Notes: a model not told the origin generated them from the letters alone. A stretch of 64,000 nt of DNA from Shimazuella alba (GCF_009831235.1 NZ_WUUL01000012.1:1-64000), one strand, 5' to 3'. Shown: positions 53,213 to 62,940, numbered from the stretch's first letter. Translations and numbers: made by a program.

Positions 53213-53482
53213 TTGAGAATGACAGCTCCAACTAAAATGGTTCTGCGCGAACTACTTTCTGCTCATCAAGAAAATCATAAACTCTATGGGCTAGAAATTT
53301 GTGATCTCACTGGATTGGGACATGGTACGGTGTATCCTATTCTTGATCGCCTTGCCGAAGAAGGATTTGCACAAAACCAAAAGGAAGATAAAAAAGACCG
53401 TGTTGGACAAGGAAGACCTCTTCGCATTTACTACTGGTTGACAGAAAAAGGTGTTAAAAAAGCTAATAGTATTAGGTACTAA
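53213..53482 (+). CDS. Small PadR-family regulator
   Basis: An 89-residue winged helix with little beyond the DNA-binding domain. MVLRELLSAHQENHKLYGLEICDLTG is the first helices, HGTVYPILDRLAEEGF the recognition helix and IYYWLTEKG the wing. AGGAGG precedes TTG 53213 by six bases. It is followed by a strong hairpin. No partner gene is adjacent on the same strand, so it may act elsewhere. Confidence 0.8.
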   Translation: MRMTAPTKMVLRELLSAHQENHKLYGLEICDLTGLGHGTVYPILDRLAEEGFAQNQKEDKKDRVGQGRPLRIYYWLTEKGVKKANSIRY

Positions 53483-53488
53483 TACTAC

Positions 53489-53521
53489 GATGACCAACTA
53501 TCGAAAATATAGTTGGTCATC
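53489..53521 (+). terminator. Strong hairpin after the small PadR gene
   Basis: GATGACCAACTAT pairs perfectly with ATAGTTGGTCATC around a short loop. It lacks a T run, so it is an imperfect terminator or an operator-like palindrome. Confidence 0.45.
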
Positions 53522-53555
53522 CCATCAAGTTATCATTTTGGACTGAAGCCAATAT

Positions 53556-54026
53556 CTAGTCCCAAATATTTGCTCGTTTCACATCCGCTGTTCTTAAATA
53601 ATCTAACATCTGTCCTGTATGAACAGCTTCATGGTATGCAACTCTTAACAACATATCACCTAAAGAGCGAACATAGCCCACATCGCTACGATCAATTTGA
53701 ATATCAGATAATTCCTCTTCTGTAAAAGCTTTGACTGTAGCTAAAAAATCTTTGCGATAACGTTGACTAAATTGAAGTTCATCTTCAACAGAAACAAAGC
53801 TTCGATTTTCAAATGGTGATTGATAGAAAGATAAACTGCCTCTATTTTTTATACATAGATGATAATAATGTTCTGAATCCAGCACATGTCTGATCATTTC
53901 TTTCATACTTAGTGCTTGTTCATCTGGTTTCCAAACCAATAGATTCTGAGGTATTTCCTGCCATACTTTTATGCTTCTACGTCTAATTTCTTCAAAATTG
54001 TAAATGATTAATTCATTACTTTTCAT
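53556..54026 (-). CDS. DinB-family protein
   Basis: A 156-residue four-helix protein of the DinB/YfiT group. The likely metal ligands are in MIRHVLDSEHYYHLC (His in helix 2) and MLLRVAYHEAVHTGQMLDYLR (two His in the last helix). Members act as thiol-S-transferases or nickel/zinc proteins of unknown substrate. The start is ATG 54026. It is an intact relative of the broken gene at 1518-2012. Confidence 0.85.
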   Translation of the reverse strand: MKSNELIIYNFEEIRRRSIKVWQEIPQNLLVWKPDEQALSMKEMIRHVLDSEHYYHLCIKNRGSLSFYQSPFENRSFVSVEDELQFSQRYRKDFLATVKAFTEEELSDIQIDRSDVGYVRSLGDMLLRVAYHEAVHTGQMLDYLRTADVKRANIWD

Positions 54027-54969
54027 TTTTTCATACCTCAGCTTTCCACTTGTAACATTTTGTTTCTAATTAAGTATATAGTAATCCATATCCCAAAAGG
54101 ATTGAAAAATCCTACCATCTGTCTTTATCTCGCACTCCTTCCCAAAGGATGATCTATATCTTGGACCTTTGTAAAACAAAAAAGCTGAAGTGGTCATCCT
54201 GCTATGTTTAAATATATAATTTTCAGGTTTTATGCTATACGATTACTCCGAATTTTCACTTCCCCTTTTCTTTAAAAAGATCATCCATGCCCACAGATCA
54301 GTTGGGTGAAATCTTAATACATAACACATCCTGATCCAATGACGCAAAGCATTCAGGCAACCTTCTCATCCACGACTTTCCTTTCATTAGCTGTCAAAAA
54401 AATAACTTTGTAATTAAGTCTATATGAATCCAATTGACCACGGAATCCCAAAACACTTTCTTGCTTTCCGATTATATTTCTGCAAAAAAGCAAGTAACAT
54501 TTGATTTATGAATGAATGATATTTAATTATGAAGTAAATTTTGATAGCATCTCTGCTATTATGTTTGCTATTATTCATGGTAGGGACTGATTTACCTTCT
54601 ATAAAGTCAAGGTAAATTTAAATCTGTTTCTATATATGATAAGAAAAACGAGAGAACCACACAGAAATAATATGAAAAACCAAGGATATCTAAAGTTTTT
54701 GGTGATCTGTATAAGGGAGAGGAATTTATAACTACACAATACATTGGAAGTTTTGTTAAAATTTCAAGTAGAAGCCAACTACTACTTTTTTGATCAATAA
54801 TATCTATACAATGGGAATAATATGGAAGAGACATGCTTCAAAAATATCAATCCCTATTTTATTTCTCTATTAACGTTTAGCCACTGCACTCTAAAAAGAT
54901 TTAATGATTTTTCATTGGTTATCAAAAATGGAAGGAACTATAAAATTACAAGTAGGAGGAGGAATCAAA
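54027..54969. other. Gene-free interval before odhA
   Basis: No supported gene. TTTACCTT at about 54589 and AAGGTAAA at about 54608 form an inverted repeat. A 75-codon minus-strand frame (54607-54834) has no ribosome site. The odhA promoter must lie here but no clear -35/-10 pair stands out. Confidence 0.5.
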
Positions 54970-57777
54970 ATGCCAAATCAAAAAGGTAAAGAGGAAAAGC
55001 CTTGGAATGATTTACATGGACCTAACTTAGCATACATACTAGAGCAATATGAAATATATAGCAAAAATCCAGAATCCGTGGATTCCACCTTGAAGAGTCT
55101 TTTTGAGGAATGGGGATCTCCCATTACTTCAGAAAACAAGCAGCCGAAAATAGAGTCGGGTATAGATGTACGAAAAGTAATTTCAGCTGAAAAATTGGTA
55201 CAATATATTCGAACATACGGTCATTTGTCTGCAAACATTAATCCTCTGACAAAAAATCAACATTCTCTGCCTAACCACGGTGAGTATGGATTAAATGAGG
55301 AAGATTTAAATCAGATACCCGCAGAATTAATTTGGACAGGGTTATCGGATAACATCCGAACAGCACTAGATGTCATCCAACACCTACAAACTATTTATAC
55401 AGAATCACTAGCTTATGAATTTAGTCATGTTCACAATCAAGAGGAAAGAGAATGGCTCTATTCTGTGGTCGAATCCAGACAGTTTCTTACCGATTTAACT
55501 ACCGAAAACCGATCAGATATACTCAAGAGGCTGATCGAAGTAGATGAATTTGAGAAATTTCTTCAACGTACGTTTACTGGCCAAAAGCGATTTTCGATAG
55601 AAGGTGTAGACATGTTGGTGCCCATGATTGACGAACTGATTCGTGCCAGTTCTCAAGTGGGCGTCCGTCATGTAATGATGGGCATGGCACACCGTGGTCG
55701 TTTAAACGTACTCGCTCATATACTTGGAAAACCATATGAGAAGATTTTTTCCGAATTCCATCATTCTACCAATAAAGAAGTTGTTCCATCTGAAGGATCT
55801 ATGGGCATTAACTACGGATGGACAGGTGATGTAAAGTACCATCTTGGTGGAAATCGAGATATAGATGGCAGTAATAGTGTCCGCACGCGTGTAACACTGG
55901 CTAACAACCCCAGTCATTTAGAATTTGTCGATCCAGTGGTAGAAGGATTTACCCGAGCTGTTCAAGAAGATCGTACCAATCCTGGTTATCCACAACTAGA
56001 TACCAGCAAAGCTATCGCTTTACTCATTCATGGAGATGCAGCTTTTCCAGGAGAGGGCGTAGTAGCAGAAACTTTGAATTTAAGTCAGTTAACAGGATAT
56101 CGCACAGGTGGAACGATCCATATTATTGCCAACAACCAATTAGGTTTTACAACTGATCACTCAGATTCTCGTTCTACTACTTATTCCAGCGATTTGGCCA
56201 AAGGATTTGAAATTCCGATTGTCCATGTGAATGCAGATGATCCAGAAGCATGTCTGGCAGCTATTCGTCTTGCATGTGAATATCGCACTCGTTTCCAAAA
56301 GGATTTTCTAATCGATCTCATTGGGTATCGTCGCTTTGGTCATAACGAAATGGATGATCCAACCGTTACACAACCGCTTATGTATGAAATTATTCAAAAA
56401 CACCCAACCATTCGCACACAATATGCTGAAAAATTGAGTGAAAAATGGGTAGATGCTACGGAAATTAAAACATGGGAAGCGAATATCAAAGAAACATTAC
56501 AATCTGCACACGAAAAAATGAAGGAAGAAACAGATAACCAAACAGAATACCATTCTGAAACAGGCTTGAATCTACCAACAGAAATAAATACTGGAGTTAC
56601 CATTGAATCGTTGAAAGCTATCAACCATGCCCTGTTAGAGCGACCAAAATCTTTCAACGCATATCCCAAACTAGAACGTACATTATCCAGACGAATCAGT
56701 CTACTGGATGAAGAAGAAAAAGTAGATTGGGCATTAGCTGAGACATTAGCTTTTGCTACCATTTTAAGCGAAGGAACAGCTATTCGTTTCACTGGTCAAG
56801 ATACAGAAAGAGGAACTTTTGCGCACCGCCATCTTGTCCTGCATGACAGCAAAACAGGTAAAACATTTAGCCCGCTACACTCTATCCCTCAAGCGAAGGC
56901 AGCATTTGGGATTCATAATAGTCCATTATCTGAGACATCGGTACTTGGGTTTGAATATGGATACAACTTCTTTGCCCCAAATACCCTTACGCTTTGGGAA
57001 GCTCAGTATGGAGACTTTGCGAATGCAGGCCAAGTAATCATTGATCAGTTTCTATCTGCTGGACGTGCGAAGTGGAGACAAAATTCTAGTTTAGTGATGT
57101 TATTGCCTCATGGATATGAAGGACAAGGACCAGAACACTCAAGTGCACGTTTGGAACGCTATCTGCAATTAGCTGCTGAAAATAACGTAGTAATTGCTAA
57201 TTTATCAAGTGCAGCTCAATACTTTCATTTATTGCGCCGTCAAGCTGCTATGACAGGAAAAGAAGAAGCTCGTCCTTTGATTTTGATGGCTCCTAAAAGC
57301 CTCATACGCAGTAAACGCACAGTTTCGCCTAGTGTGGAGTTAGAAACAGGCTCATTCCAAGCAATAAAAGAAGAAACAGGTTTAGGAAAAAAATCCGATC
57401 AAGTAAAACGATTAATTTTGTGTAGTGGCAAAATCGCTATTGATTTGTCGACTGAATTGGAAGCTATGTCTCCAAAACAAAAGAAATGGTTACATATTTT
57501 ACGAGTAGAACAATTATATCCATTCCCGAAAAAAGAGATCCAATCTATTATGAATAGATACAAACATTTAGAAGAAGTGGTCTGGGTACAAGAAGAGCCG
57601 AAAAACATGGGTGCATGGACTTTTATGGAATCTAGAATTAGAGAAACAGTATCTGATCAAGTTTCCATTCGTTATATTGGTCGACCAGATCGGTCAAGCC
57701 CTGCAACTGGAAAATCCAATGTACATGATGTTGAACAACAACGTATTCTCACAGATGCTTTGCATCATAAATCATAA
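54970..57777 (+). CDS. odhA: 2-oxoglutarate dehydrogenase E1 component (OdhA/SucA)
   Basis: A 935-residue thiamine-diphosphate enzyme that decarboxylates 2-oxoglutarate in the TCA cycle. The N-terminal LAYILEQYEIYSKNPESVD is the E2-binding helix. MGMAHRGRLNVLAHILGKPYE, IHGDAAFPGEG (ThDP GDG-like motif) and GYRRFGHNEMDDPTVTQP mark the active site, and the C-terminal transketolase-like domain has LPHGYEGQGPEHSSARLERYL. The length matches Bacillus OdhA (about 944). ATG 54970 has GGAGGAGG upstream. It is followed by odhB after 26 bases. Confidence 0.96.
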   Translation: MPNQKGKEEKPWNDLHGPNLAYILEQYEIYSKNPESVDSTLKSLFEEWGSPITSENKQPKIESGIDVRKVISAEKLVQYIRTYGHLSANINPLTKNQHSLPNHGEYGLNEEDLNQIPAELIWTGLSDNIRTALDVIQHLQTIYTESLAYEFSHVHNQEEREWLYSVVESRQFLTDLTTENRSDILKRLIEVDEFEKFLQRTFTGQKRFSIEGVDMLVPMIDELIRASSQVGVRHVMMGMAHRGRLNVLAHILGKPYEKIFSEFHHSTNKEVVPSEGSMGINYGWTGDVKYHLGGNRDIDGSNSVRTRVTLANNPSHLEFVDPVVEGFTRAVQEDRTNPGYPQLDTSKAIALLIHGDAAFPGEGVVAETLNLSQLTGYRTGGTIHIIANNQLGFTTDHSDSRSTTYSSDLAKGFEIPIVHVNADDPEACLAAIRLACEYRTRFQKDFLIDLIGYRRFGHNEMDDPTVTQPLMYEIIQKHPTIRTQYAEKLSEKWVDATEIKTWEANIKETLQSAHEKMKEETDNQTEYHSETGLNLPTEINTGVTIESLKAINHALLERPKSFNAYPKLERTLSRRISLLDEEEKVDWALAETLAFATILSEGTAIRFTGQDTERGTFAHRHLVLHDSKTGKTFSPLHSIPQAKAAFGIHNSPLSETSVLGFEYGYNFFAPNTLTLWEAQYGDFANAGQVIIDQFLSAGRAKWRQNSSLVMLLPHGYEGQGPEHSSARLERYLQLAAENNVVIANLSSAAQYFHLLRRQAAMTGKEEARPLILMAPKSLIRSKRTVSPSVELETGSFQAIKEETGLGKKSDQVKRLILCSGKIAIDLSTELEAMSPKQKKWLHILRVEQLYPFPKKEIQSIMNRYKHLEEVVWVQEEPKNMGAWTFMESRIRETVSDQVSIRYIGRPDRSSPATGKSNVHDVEQQRILTDALHHKS

Positions 57778-57803
57778 CTGTCCTATACCAGGAGGGAAAA
57801 ATC

Positions 57804-59057
57804 GTGACTGAGGTAAAAGTACCAAATCTAGCAGAGTCCATTACAGAAGGGACCATATCCAATTGGTTGGTCAAGGAAGGAGATCGTGTACAGCAAGGTG
57901 ATATCTTACTTGAATTAGAAACAGATAAAGTGAATATGGAGATTTCCGCGGAACAAGCAGGAGTAGTGAAAAAAATCGTCAAACAAGCAGGAGAAAATGT
58001 TGAAGTTGGTGAAGTAATCGCCCATCTTGATGAAAATGCGGATGCAGGATCTACTTCAGGTCAACAAGAAAAAGAAACAGCTGATCAACAAACATCCTCC
58101 ACTCCAGCAAAGAAAGAGTCGAATTCTGAGCAAGAAAAACAAGACTCTCATACAAAAAGAAGCGTAGGATCCAATGCTTCCCCTGCAATGAGAAAACTGG
58201 CAAGGGAAAAAGGCGTTCCAATAGAAGATCTTCAAGCGGAACGTTTCCAAAAAGACAATACTGATTCTGAGAAGAAAATAGAGAAACAAGCTTCCCAGAC
58301 GTCTTCTCCTTCCCAGCCGGAAACCAATCAAATCACTTCACCTTCTAAGCCGGTGGAACGCAAACGGATGACTCGCAGACAACAAACGATTGCAACCAAC
58401 TTGGTACAATCACAACACAATGCGGCCATGCTCACTACTTTCAATGAAGTAGATATGTCCAAAGTCATGGACATCCGTAAAAGACGGAAACAGGCATTTA
58501 TCGATAAACATGAGATCAATCTAGGCTTTATGTCTTTCTTCAGCAAAGCAGTAGTTGGTGCTCTAAAGGCATACCCTATTCTCAACGCAGAAGTCGATGG
58601 CCAAGATATTGTCTACAAAAAATATTACGATATTGGAATCGCTGTTGCTAACGACGCGGGTCTTGTCGTTCCTGTAGTCCGTAATGTAGATTCGCTGAGT
58701 TTTATAGAAATTGAGAAGCAGATCGCCACACTAGCTCAAAAAGCTCGAACCAATAAATTAACATTAGAAGATTTAAAAGGTGGTACTTTTACCATTACCA
58801 ATGGTGGCGTATTTGGTTCTCTCTTCTCTACTCCTATCCTCAATGCACCACAAGTAGGAATCTTAGGAATGCACACCATACAAAAACGACCTGTAACGGT
58901 AAGCACTCCAGAAGGCGATAAATTAGAACACCACCCTATGATGTACATCGCCCTTTCCTATGATCATCGCATTGTAGATGGTAGAGAAGCTGTTGGTTTC
59001 TTGGCTACTATTAAAAAGCTGTTAGAGGAACCTGAGTTATTGTTACTGGAAGGTTAA
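57804..59057 (+). CDS. odhB: 2-oxoglutarate dehydrogenase E2, dihydrolipoyl succinyltransferase (OdhB/SucB)
   Basis: A 417-residue core enzyme of the complex. The lipoyl domain is at residues 1-77, with lipoylated Lys42 in ETDKVNME. A Ser/Gln/Glu-rich linker follows, then the peripheral subunit-binding domain (ASPAMRKLAREKGVPIEDL, about 126-150), a second linker and the catalytic domain, whose active site is SYDHRIVDGREAVGF (His388, Asp392). GTG 57804 has GGAGGG seven bases upstream. It forms an operon with odhA; E3 is not encoded nearby. Confidence 0.96.
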   Translation: MTEVKVPNLAESITEGTISNWLVKEGDRVQQGDILLELETDKVNMEISAEQAGVVKKIVKQAGENVEVGEVIAHLDENADAGSTSGQQEKETADQQTSSTPAKKESNSEQEKQDSHTKRSVGSNASPAMRKLAREKGVPIEDLQAERFQKDNTDSEKKIEKQASQTSSPSQPETNQITSPSKPVERKRMTRRQQTIATNLVQSQHNAAMLTTFNEVDMSKVMDIRKRRKQAFIDKHEINLGFMSFFSKAVVGALKAYPILNAEVDGQDIVYKKYYDIGIAVANDAGLVVPVVRNVDSLSFIEIEKQIATLAQKARTNKLTLEDLKGGTFTITNGGVFGSLFSTPILNAPQVGILGMHTIQKRPVTVSTPEGDKLEHHPMMYIALSYDHRIVDGREAVGFLATIKKLLEEPELLLLEG

Positions 59058-59076
59058 ACACGAGGATACTATCACA

Positions 59077-59119
59077 AAAAGAGTCACCAGCTTCGAGTAA
59101 AATAGCGGTGACTCTTTTA
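59077..59119. terminator. Bidirectional terminator between odhB and fumC
   Basis: AAAGAGTCACC pairs with GGTGACTCTTT around an 18-base loop with T runs on both strands. It serves the convergent odhB and fumC genes. Confidence 0.88.
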
Positions 59120-59123
59120 CTAT

Positions 59124-60593
59124 CTAAGTTTTTCCGTTTAATCCAAGGTCTTTACGTGGATCTCCTACCATTTTCTTTAGATCGATGTTCTTATCATACT
59201 CTTCTACGGTAATATAACCACTAGAAATAGCTGCCTCACGCAGAGTTGTATTTTCTGCAAATGCTTTATGGGCAATTGCTGAAGCTTTATCGTAGCCAAT
59301 AACTGGGCTCAAAGAGGTTACAAGCATAAGCGATTCATTCACATGCTTTTCAATTCCCTGTTTGTCTAATGTTATCCCCTCAATACTATACTTACGCCAC
59401 ATTTCACATGCATCACCAAGGATTTTACTAGAATGCAACACATTTTTAGTGATTATTGGACGCATGGTGCTCAGTTCAAAGTTTCCTTGGGTTCCAGCAA
59501 TAGCAATTGCATTGTCATTGCCGATCACTTGAACACAGACCATAATCATCGCTTCTTCTTGTGTTGGATTCACTTTTCCGGGCATAATCGATGAACCAGG
59601 TTCGTTAGCAGGTAAATTTAACTCATGAATCCCAGCTCTAGGTCCGCAACCAAGCCAACGAATATCGTTAGAGATTTTCATAAGTGCTATCGCAAGGGCA
59701 CGTAGAGCTGCACTAGCATTCACCATTGCATCCAAGGATGCTTGAGCAGCAAATTTATTAGGTGCTGTTACAAAAGGATGCCCGGTAAGCTGTGCGATCT
59801 CAGAGGAGATACTTGAGCCAAAACCGGGAAGCGTATTTATCCCTGTCCCGACTGCTGTACCACCAGCTGCAAGTTGATATAGTCCAGCCATCGAATTTTT
59901 GACGAGCTGAAGTGCATCTTTCAACTGTGTAACATAGCCGGACCACTCTTGACCAACAGTTAGCGGAGTAGCATCTTGTAGATGAGTTCGTCCTATTTTA
60001 ACAACATCCACCCACTCTACTGCCTTATCCCACATCATATGAATCAGTTTTTCCACACTAGGTATCAAGTGATTCGAGAATTCAAGTACAGTGGCAATGT
60101 GCATAGCAGTTGGAAATGTATCATTGGAAGACTGAGACATATTGACATGATCATTTGGATGAATGGGATCTTTTGTACCTAAAGTTCCTCCTACTTTTTG
60201 AATTGCACGATTCGAGATTACTTCATTTATGTTCATATTGGTCTGTGTTCCAGAACCCGTCTGCCATACAAATAGCGGGAATTCGGCATCTAATTGACCT
60301 GTGATCACTTCATCGGCAACTTGCATAATCAATTCTGCTTTATCCTTTGATAAAACACCTGCATCCCTATTTACTTTGGCCGCAGCCTTTTTTACATATC
60401 CATACGCATGGTACACTTCCAAAGGCATTCGATCATCGCCAATAGAGAAATGAAGTAACGACCTCTGGGTCTGTGCCCCCCACAATTGCTCTGCTGGAAC
60501 CAATATTTCCCCCATGGAATCCGTTTCGATGCGATATTTTCCATTTTCCACTAACATACCTGCTTTATGAGCTGAATCTCCTTCGAGTTTCAC
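59124..60593 (-). CDS. fumC: Class II fumarate hydratase
   Basis: About 489 residues. It interconverts fumarate and malate as a homotetramer without an iron-sulfur cluster. The signature GSSIMPGKVNPTQEEA and the active-site regions GSGTQTNMNINEVISNRA and GRTHLQDATPLTVGQEWSGY are intact. About 20 extra N-terminal residues precede the usual start (YRIETDSMGEILVPAEQLWGAQTQRS). GTG 60593 has AAGGAG seven bases upstream; TTG 60596 or ATG 60557 are alternatives. It is convergent with odhAB, placing three TCA-cycle genes together. Confidence 0.95.
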   Translation of the reverse strand: MKLEGDSAHKAGMLVENGKYRIETDSMGEILVPAEQLWGAQTQRSLLHFSIGDDRMPLEVYHAYGYVKKAAAKVNRDAGVLSKDKAELIMQVADEVITGQLDAEFPLFVWQTGSGTQTNMNINEVISNRAIQKVGGTLGTKDPIHPNDHVNMSQSSNDTFPTAMHIATVLEFSNHLIPSVEKLIHMMWDKAVEWVDVVKIGRTHLQDATPLTVGQEWSGYVTQLKDALQLVKNSMAGLYQLAAGGTAVGTGINTLPGFGSSISSEIAQLTGHPFVTAPNKFAAQASLDAMVNASAALRALAIALMKISNDIRWLGCGPRAGIHELNLPANEPGSSIMPGKVNPTQEEAMIMVCVQVIGNDNAIAIAGTQGNFELSTMRPIITKNVLHSSKILGDACEMWRKYSIEGITLDKQGIEKHVNESLMLVTSLSPVIGYDKASAIAHKAFAENTTLREAAISSGYITVEEYDKNIDLKKMVGDPRKDLGLNGKT

Positions 60594-60734
60594 CAAATCT
60601 CTCCTTCTAATTAAAAAAATTTACAGTACTGCCCTTTTTTCTTCTCACATAGTCCAATTCCATTCTACTACGTTAAACACGGTAACCCCAAATCTCTCTT
60701 ATCCATACACTAATAAAAAAGGAGAATACCGAAC

Positions 60735-61088
60735 ATGCCTCACATTGAAGTCTCGCTATCCAAAAGACGACTGTACTTATATGAAGGCAACACGCTCATC
60801 AAAAGTTATTTGATCGGTATCGGTAAAATACTCACACGAACACCTGTCGGTAATTATGTCATTATAAACAAAGTCACCTATCCATACAGCAGACCTGGTG
60901 GACAGCTTACTGCATATGGAACATTGTGGATGGGACTGTCTCGTCGAGGTTACGGTATTCACGGTACGAATCGTCCTTCCTCTATTGGAAAAATGGTATC
61001 AAAAGGTTGTATTCGTATGTATAACAAAGATGTCGAGGATCTAGGCAAAAGAGTTGGTATTGGGACATCTGTAATCATCCGTAACTAG
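60735..61088 (+). CDS. L,D-transpeptidase (YkuD domain only)
   Basis: A 117-residue stand-alone YkuD domain. The catalytic motif is HGTNRPSSIGKMVSKGCIRMYN with His76 and nucleophile Cys92. It opens directly with IEVSLSKRRLYLYEG, the usual first strand, and has no signal peptide or LysM domain, unlike Bacillus YkuD (164 residues with LysM). It may act on spore peptidoglycan after mother-cell lysis or be exported in an unknown way. GGAG lies ten bases before ATG 60735. Confidence 0.88.
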   Translation: MPHIEVSLSKRRLYLYEGNTLIKSYLIGIGKILTRTPVGNYVIINKVTYPYSRPGGQLTAYGTLWMGLSRRGYGIHGTNRPSSIGKMVSKGCIRMYNKDVEDLGKRVGIGTSVIIRN

Positions 61089-61191
61089 CTGTGGACTATC
61101 CTTCCTCCTCTAACGAAAGAGGGAGATTCAAATTATAAACTGTTATATAATAAAATAACTCATTTAAATATATTCCTATTTTTAAAAAGAG

Positions 61192-61584
61192 GTGAAAAAA
61201 ATAAAGATAGTTTTTCTTCGGAAAATACTTGTAACGTTTGTAATGGTATTTGTAACTCCTGTATATCTTCTTTTGATTATGCATGATCTAACCTTTAGTG
61301 AATCTATCGGCATATTTATCATCTCATTTACGACTGCTATCCTGTTTATGTTCCTATATGCACTTCCTGTTTCTATCCTTGCTGAATACCTATCACAAAA
61401 AATTCGGTATCGCAGATTATTGTCATTTTTCATTCATGTGGCCTTTTCTATCGCATTCTTTACATATGTGAAAAGAGCTGAAGGAGAGATTCAACTTTTT
61501 AATCCTGGAAATCTCATAGCAATACTATTTTGGGGGTTAGATGAATGGTTTCGATATTTGCAAGAGAAAAAAAGAATACAATAA
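61192..61584 (+). CDS. Hypothetical membrane protein
   Basis: A 130-residue protein with about four hydrophobic helices (IFIISFTTAILFMFLYALPVS and the flanking segments) and a basic C-terminus (RYLQEKKRIQ). I do not recognise a family. The start is uncertain: GTG 61192 is itself part of an AAGAGGTG ribosome-like site, and no good ATG follows within 40 bases. The neighbouring downstream gene is also membrane-bound. Confidence 0.55.
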   Translation: MKKIKIVFLRKILVTFVMVFVTPVYLLLIMHDLTFSESIGIFIISFTTAILFMFLYALPVSILAEYLSQKIRYRRLLSFFIHVAFSIAFFTYVKRAEGEIQLFNPGNLIAILFWGLDEWFRYLQEKKRIQ

Positions 61585-61691
61585 TTCCTTTGCATTCTTA
61601 GTTACCTTCCAGTTAGAAATCTCATACATCATTATCTTAATATCATCAGAATTATCTATACATTCATTCAAAAATAGAGAGGAAACAGAAG

Positions 61692-62234
61692 ATAATCGAA
61701 CACCTAAACACCATATTAAGTCTACATTCCGTCGTCTGGCTATTTCTCATCGTCTTTCTCATTCATGATTTTGAAGAGATTATTTATATGGAAACATGGT
61801 TCGCGCGTCATTATCACAAATTTCGTCACAAAATACCATCTCCATTCTTAAAAATTACGGATCAAGCCTCGAAAGTAACAACACAACAGTTCGCTCTAGC
61901 AGTTCTTGTCGAACTTCTTTTTTTAGTTATTGCAACTCTTATAGCATCAGAAGGAATGGATTATCTCTTATTTCTAGGTGTGAATATCATAATGCTTCTA
62001 CATGTGTTTATGCATATTGGTCAATCTATATATTTGAGAAGATTTGTTCCAGGAGTTCTAACTGCCATTTTCTTCATTCTCCCTTACAGCCTATACCTAT
62101 TTTACCGCCTGCTAGTCGAAAAGGTGGTAAGTTGGTCAGATATAGTTATAAGTATACCTTTTGGTTTTCTACTTGTTCCTATTGTGCTTTTCGGTCATTA
62201 CCTAGCTGGAAAGCTTTTAAAAACAAATGATTAG
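61692..62234 (+). pseudogene. HXXEE-domain membrane protein lacking a normal start codon
   Basis: The frame encodes the full HXXEE pattern: WLFLIVFLIHDFEEIIYMETW carries His-x-x-Glu-Glu, followed by several membrane helices and a basic end. The only ATG (61788) lies after the HXXEE motif. The family's expected start falls at 61692, where the codon is ATA, with GAGAGG nine bases upstream. An ATG to ATA change fits best, so the gene is silenced, translated poorly, or makes a truncated protein from 61788. The function of the family is unknown. Confidence 0.65.
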
Positions 62235-62359
62235 AAATTAATCTACTTTTTATTTGAGTCGTTTCCTTCTCTTCTTGACTCAACTTTATCGAATTAACTT
62301 CAAAAATTATCTACGAAAAACGATTTATCCTTATATAGGACTTCAAAGCCACGGCATAC

Positions 62360-62402
62360 AAAAAATCTGAAATTCCAAAAATAGGGGGATTTCAGATTTT
62401 TT
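62360..62402. terminator. Bidirectional terminator before the second G+C-rich unit
   Basis: AAAAATCTGAAAT pairs perfectly with ATTTCAGATTTTT around a 15-base loop. The rest of 62235-62490 holds no gene. Confidence 0.85.
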
Positions 62403-62490
62403 ATATCTAGCAGGTGATAATCTAGCTTCATTATGACGAATATCTTGTCAAGTTTCCTCAGTAAAATTATCTCTTATTTTTTTGATACTA

Positions 62491-62519
62491 TTTCATATCT
62501 GATTATTAGTATGTATAAT
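62491..62519 (+). promoter_or_regulatory. Promoter of the second G+C-rich orphan
   Basis: TTTCAT (62491-62496) and a perfect TATAAT (62514-62519) are spaced by 17 bases. Composition changes to G+C-rich immediately after, as at 5070-5075. Confidence 0.55.
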
Positions 62520-62558
62520 GGATTCCTGCAAGGTGTTGTCAACCCGAAGGAATACCCT

Positions 62559-62879
62559 GTGCAGACGATCAAGCTCAGCTACTCGGACTGTGTGGAAGGC
62601 GGCTACGAAGATAAGGAAGTTAAAGCCACGGAAGGGGATCGTAAGCTTTTTGTCCATGCATGGATGAGCGATCCTGCTTATACCCATGTCCGCCCTGGTG
62701 AGGATGCACACGCCAATGTCTGCTATCATCCAACTGGCATTGATAGTGATGGTTCCGTCATTCAGGATTCACAGGATTTCCCATGTGCTGAAGGTCTCCA
62801 GGTGGAACAGGTTGGTTACAAGCCTTGGACATGGACCAGCCCTTGTGGGTCGTTTCGGTTAGTCTTCGAAGTGAAGTAG
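62559..62879 (+). CDS. Second G+C-rich orphan gene, unknown function
   Basis: About 106 residues, soluble, with four Cys (SDCVEGG, NVCYHP, FPCAEG, SPCGSF) that could form two disulfides or a metal site, and aromatic residues near the end (YKPWTWTSP). I do not recognise it. GTG 62559 has GAAGGA seven bases upstream and lies 39 bases after the TATAAT. The frame is open back to 62433, but that part is AT-rich, contains the promoter and differs in codon use, so the longer start is unlikely. Codons here favour G or C, unlike all flanking genes. It ends with a G+C-rich hairpin. Confidence 0.65.
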   Translation: MQTIKLSYSDCVEGGYEDKEVKATEGDRKLFVHAWMSDPAYTHVRPGEDAHANVCYHPTGIDSDGSVIQDSQDFPCAEGLQVEQVGYKPWTWTSPCGSFRLVFEVK

Positions 62880-62902
62880 CCTACGACTAGGTTGGTCTCC
62901 AT

Positions 62903-62933
62903 GCGGGGTAACTCACTTGGAAAGTTACCCCGC
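62903..62933 (+). terminator. Hairpin terminator of the second G+C-rich orphan
   Basis: GCGGGGTAACT pairs perfectly with AGTTACCCCGC around a nine-base loop. The following T run is weak (GCGTTTCCC). Confidence 0.65.
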
Positions 62934-62940
62934 ACTGCGT

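Noticed and set aside
54607-54834. 75-codon minus-strand frame before odhA
   Set aside because: There is no ribosome site and no recognisable motif; it probably opens by chance in AT-rich DNA.
61541-61768. 75-codon plus-strand frame between the two membrane genes
   Set aside because: It overlaps the end of one gene and the start of the HXXEE frame, and its sequence is not protein-like.
62433-62558. N-terminal 42-codon extension of the second G+C-rich orphan
   Set aside because: It is AT-rich, contains the TATAAT promoter and has different codon use; GTG 62559 has the better ribosome site.
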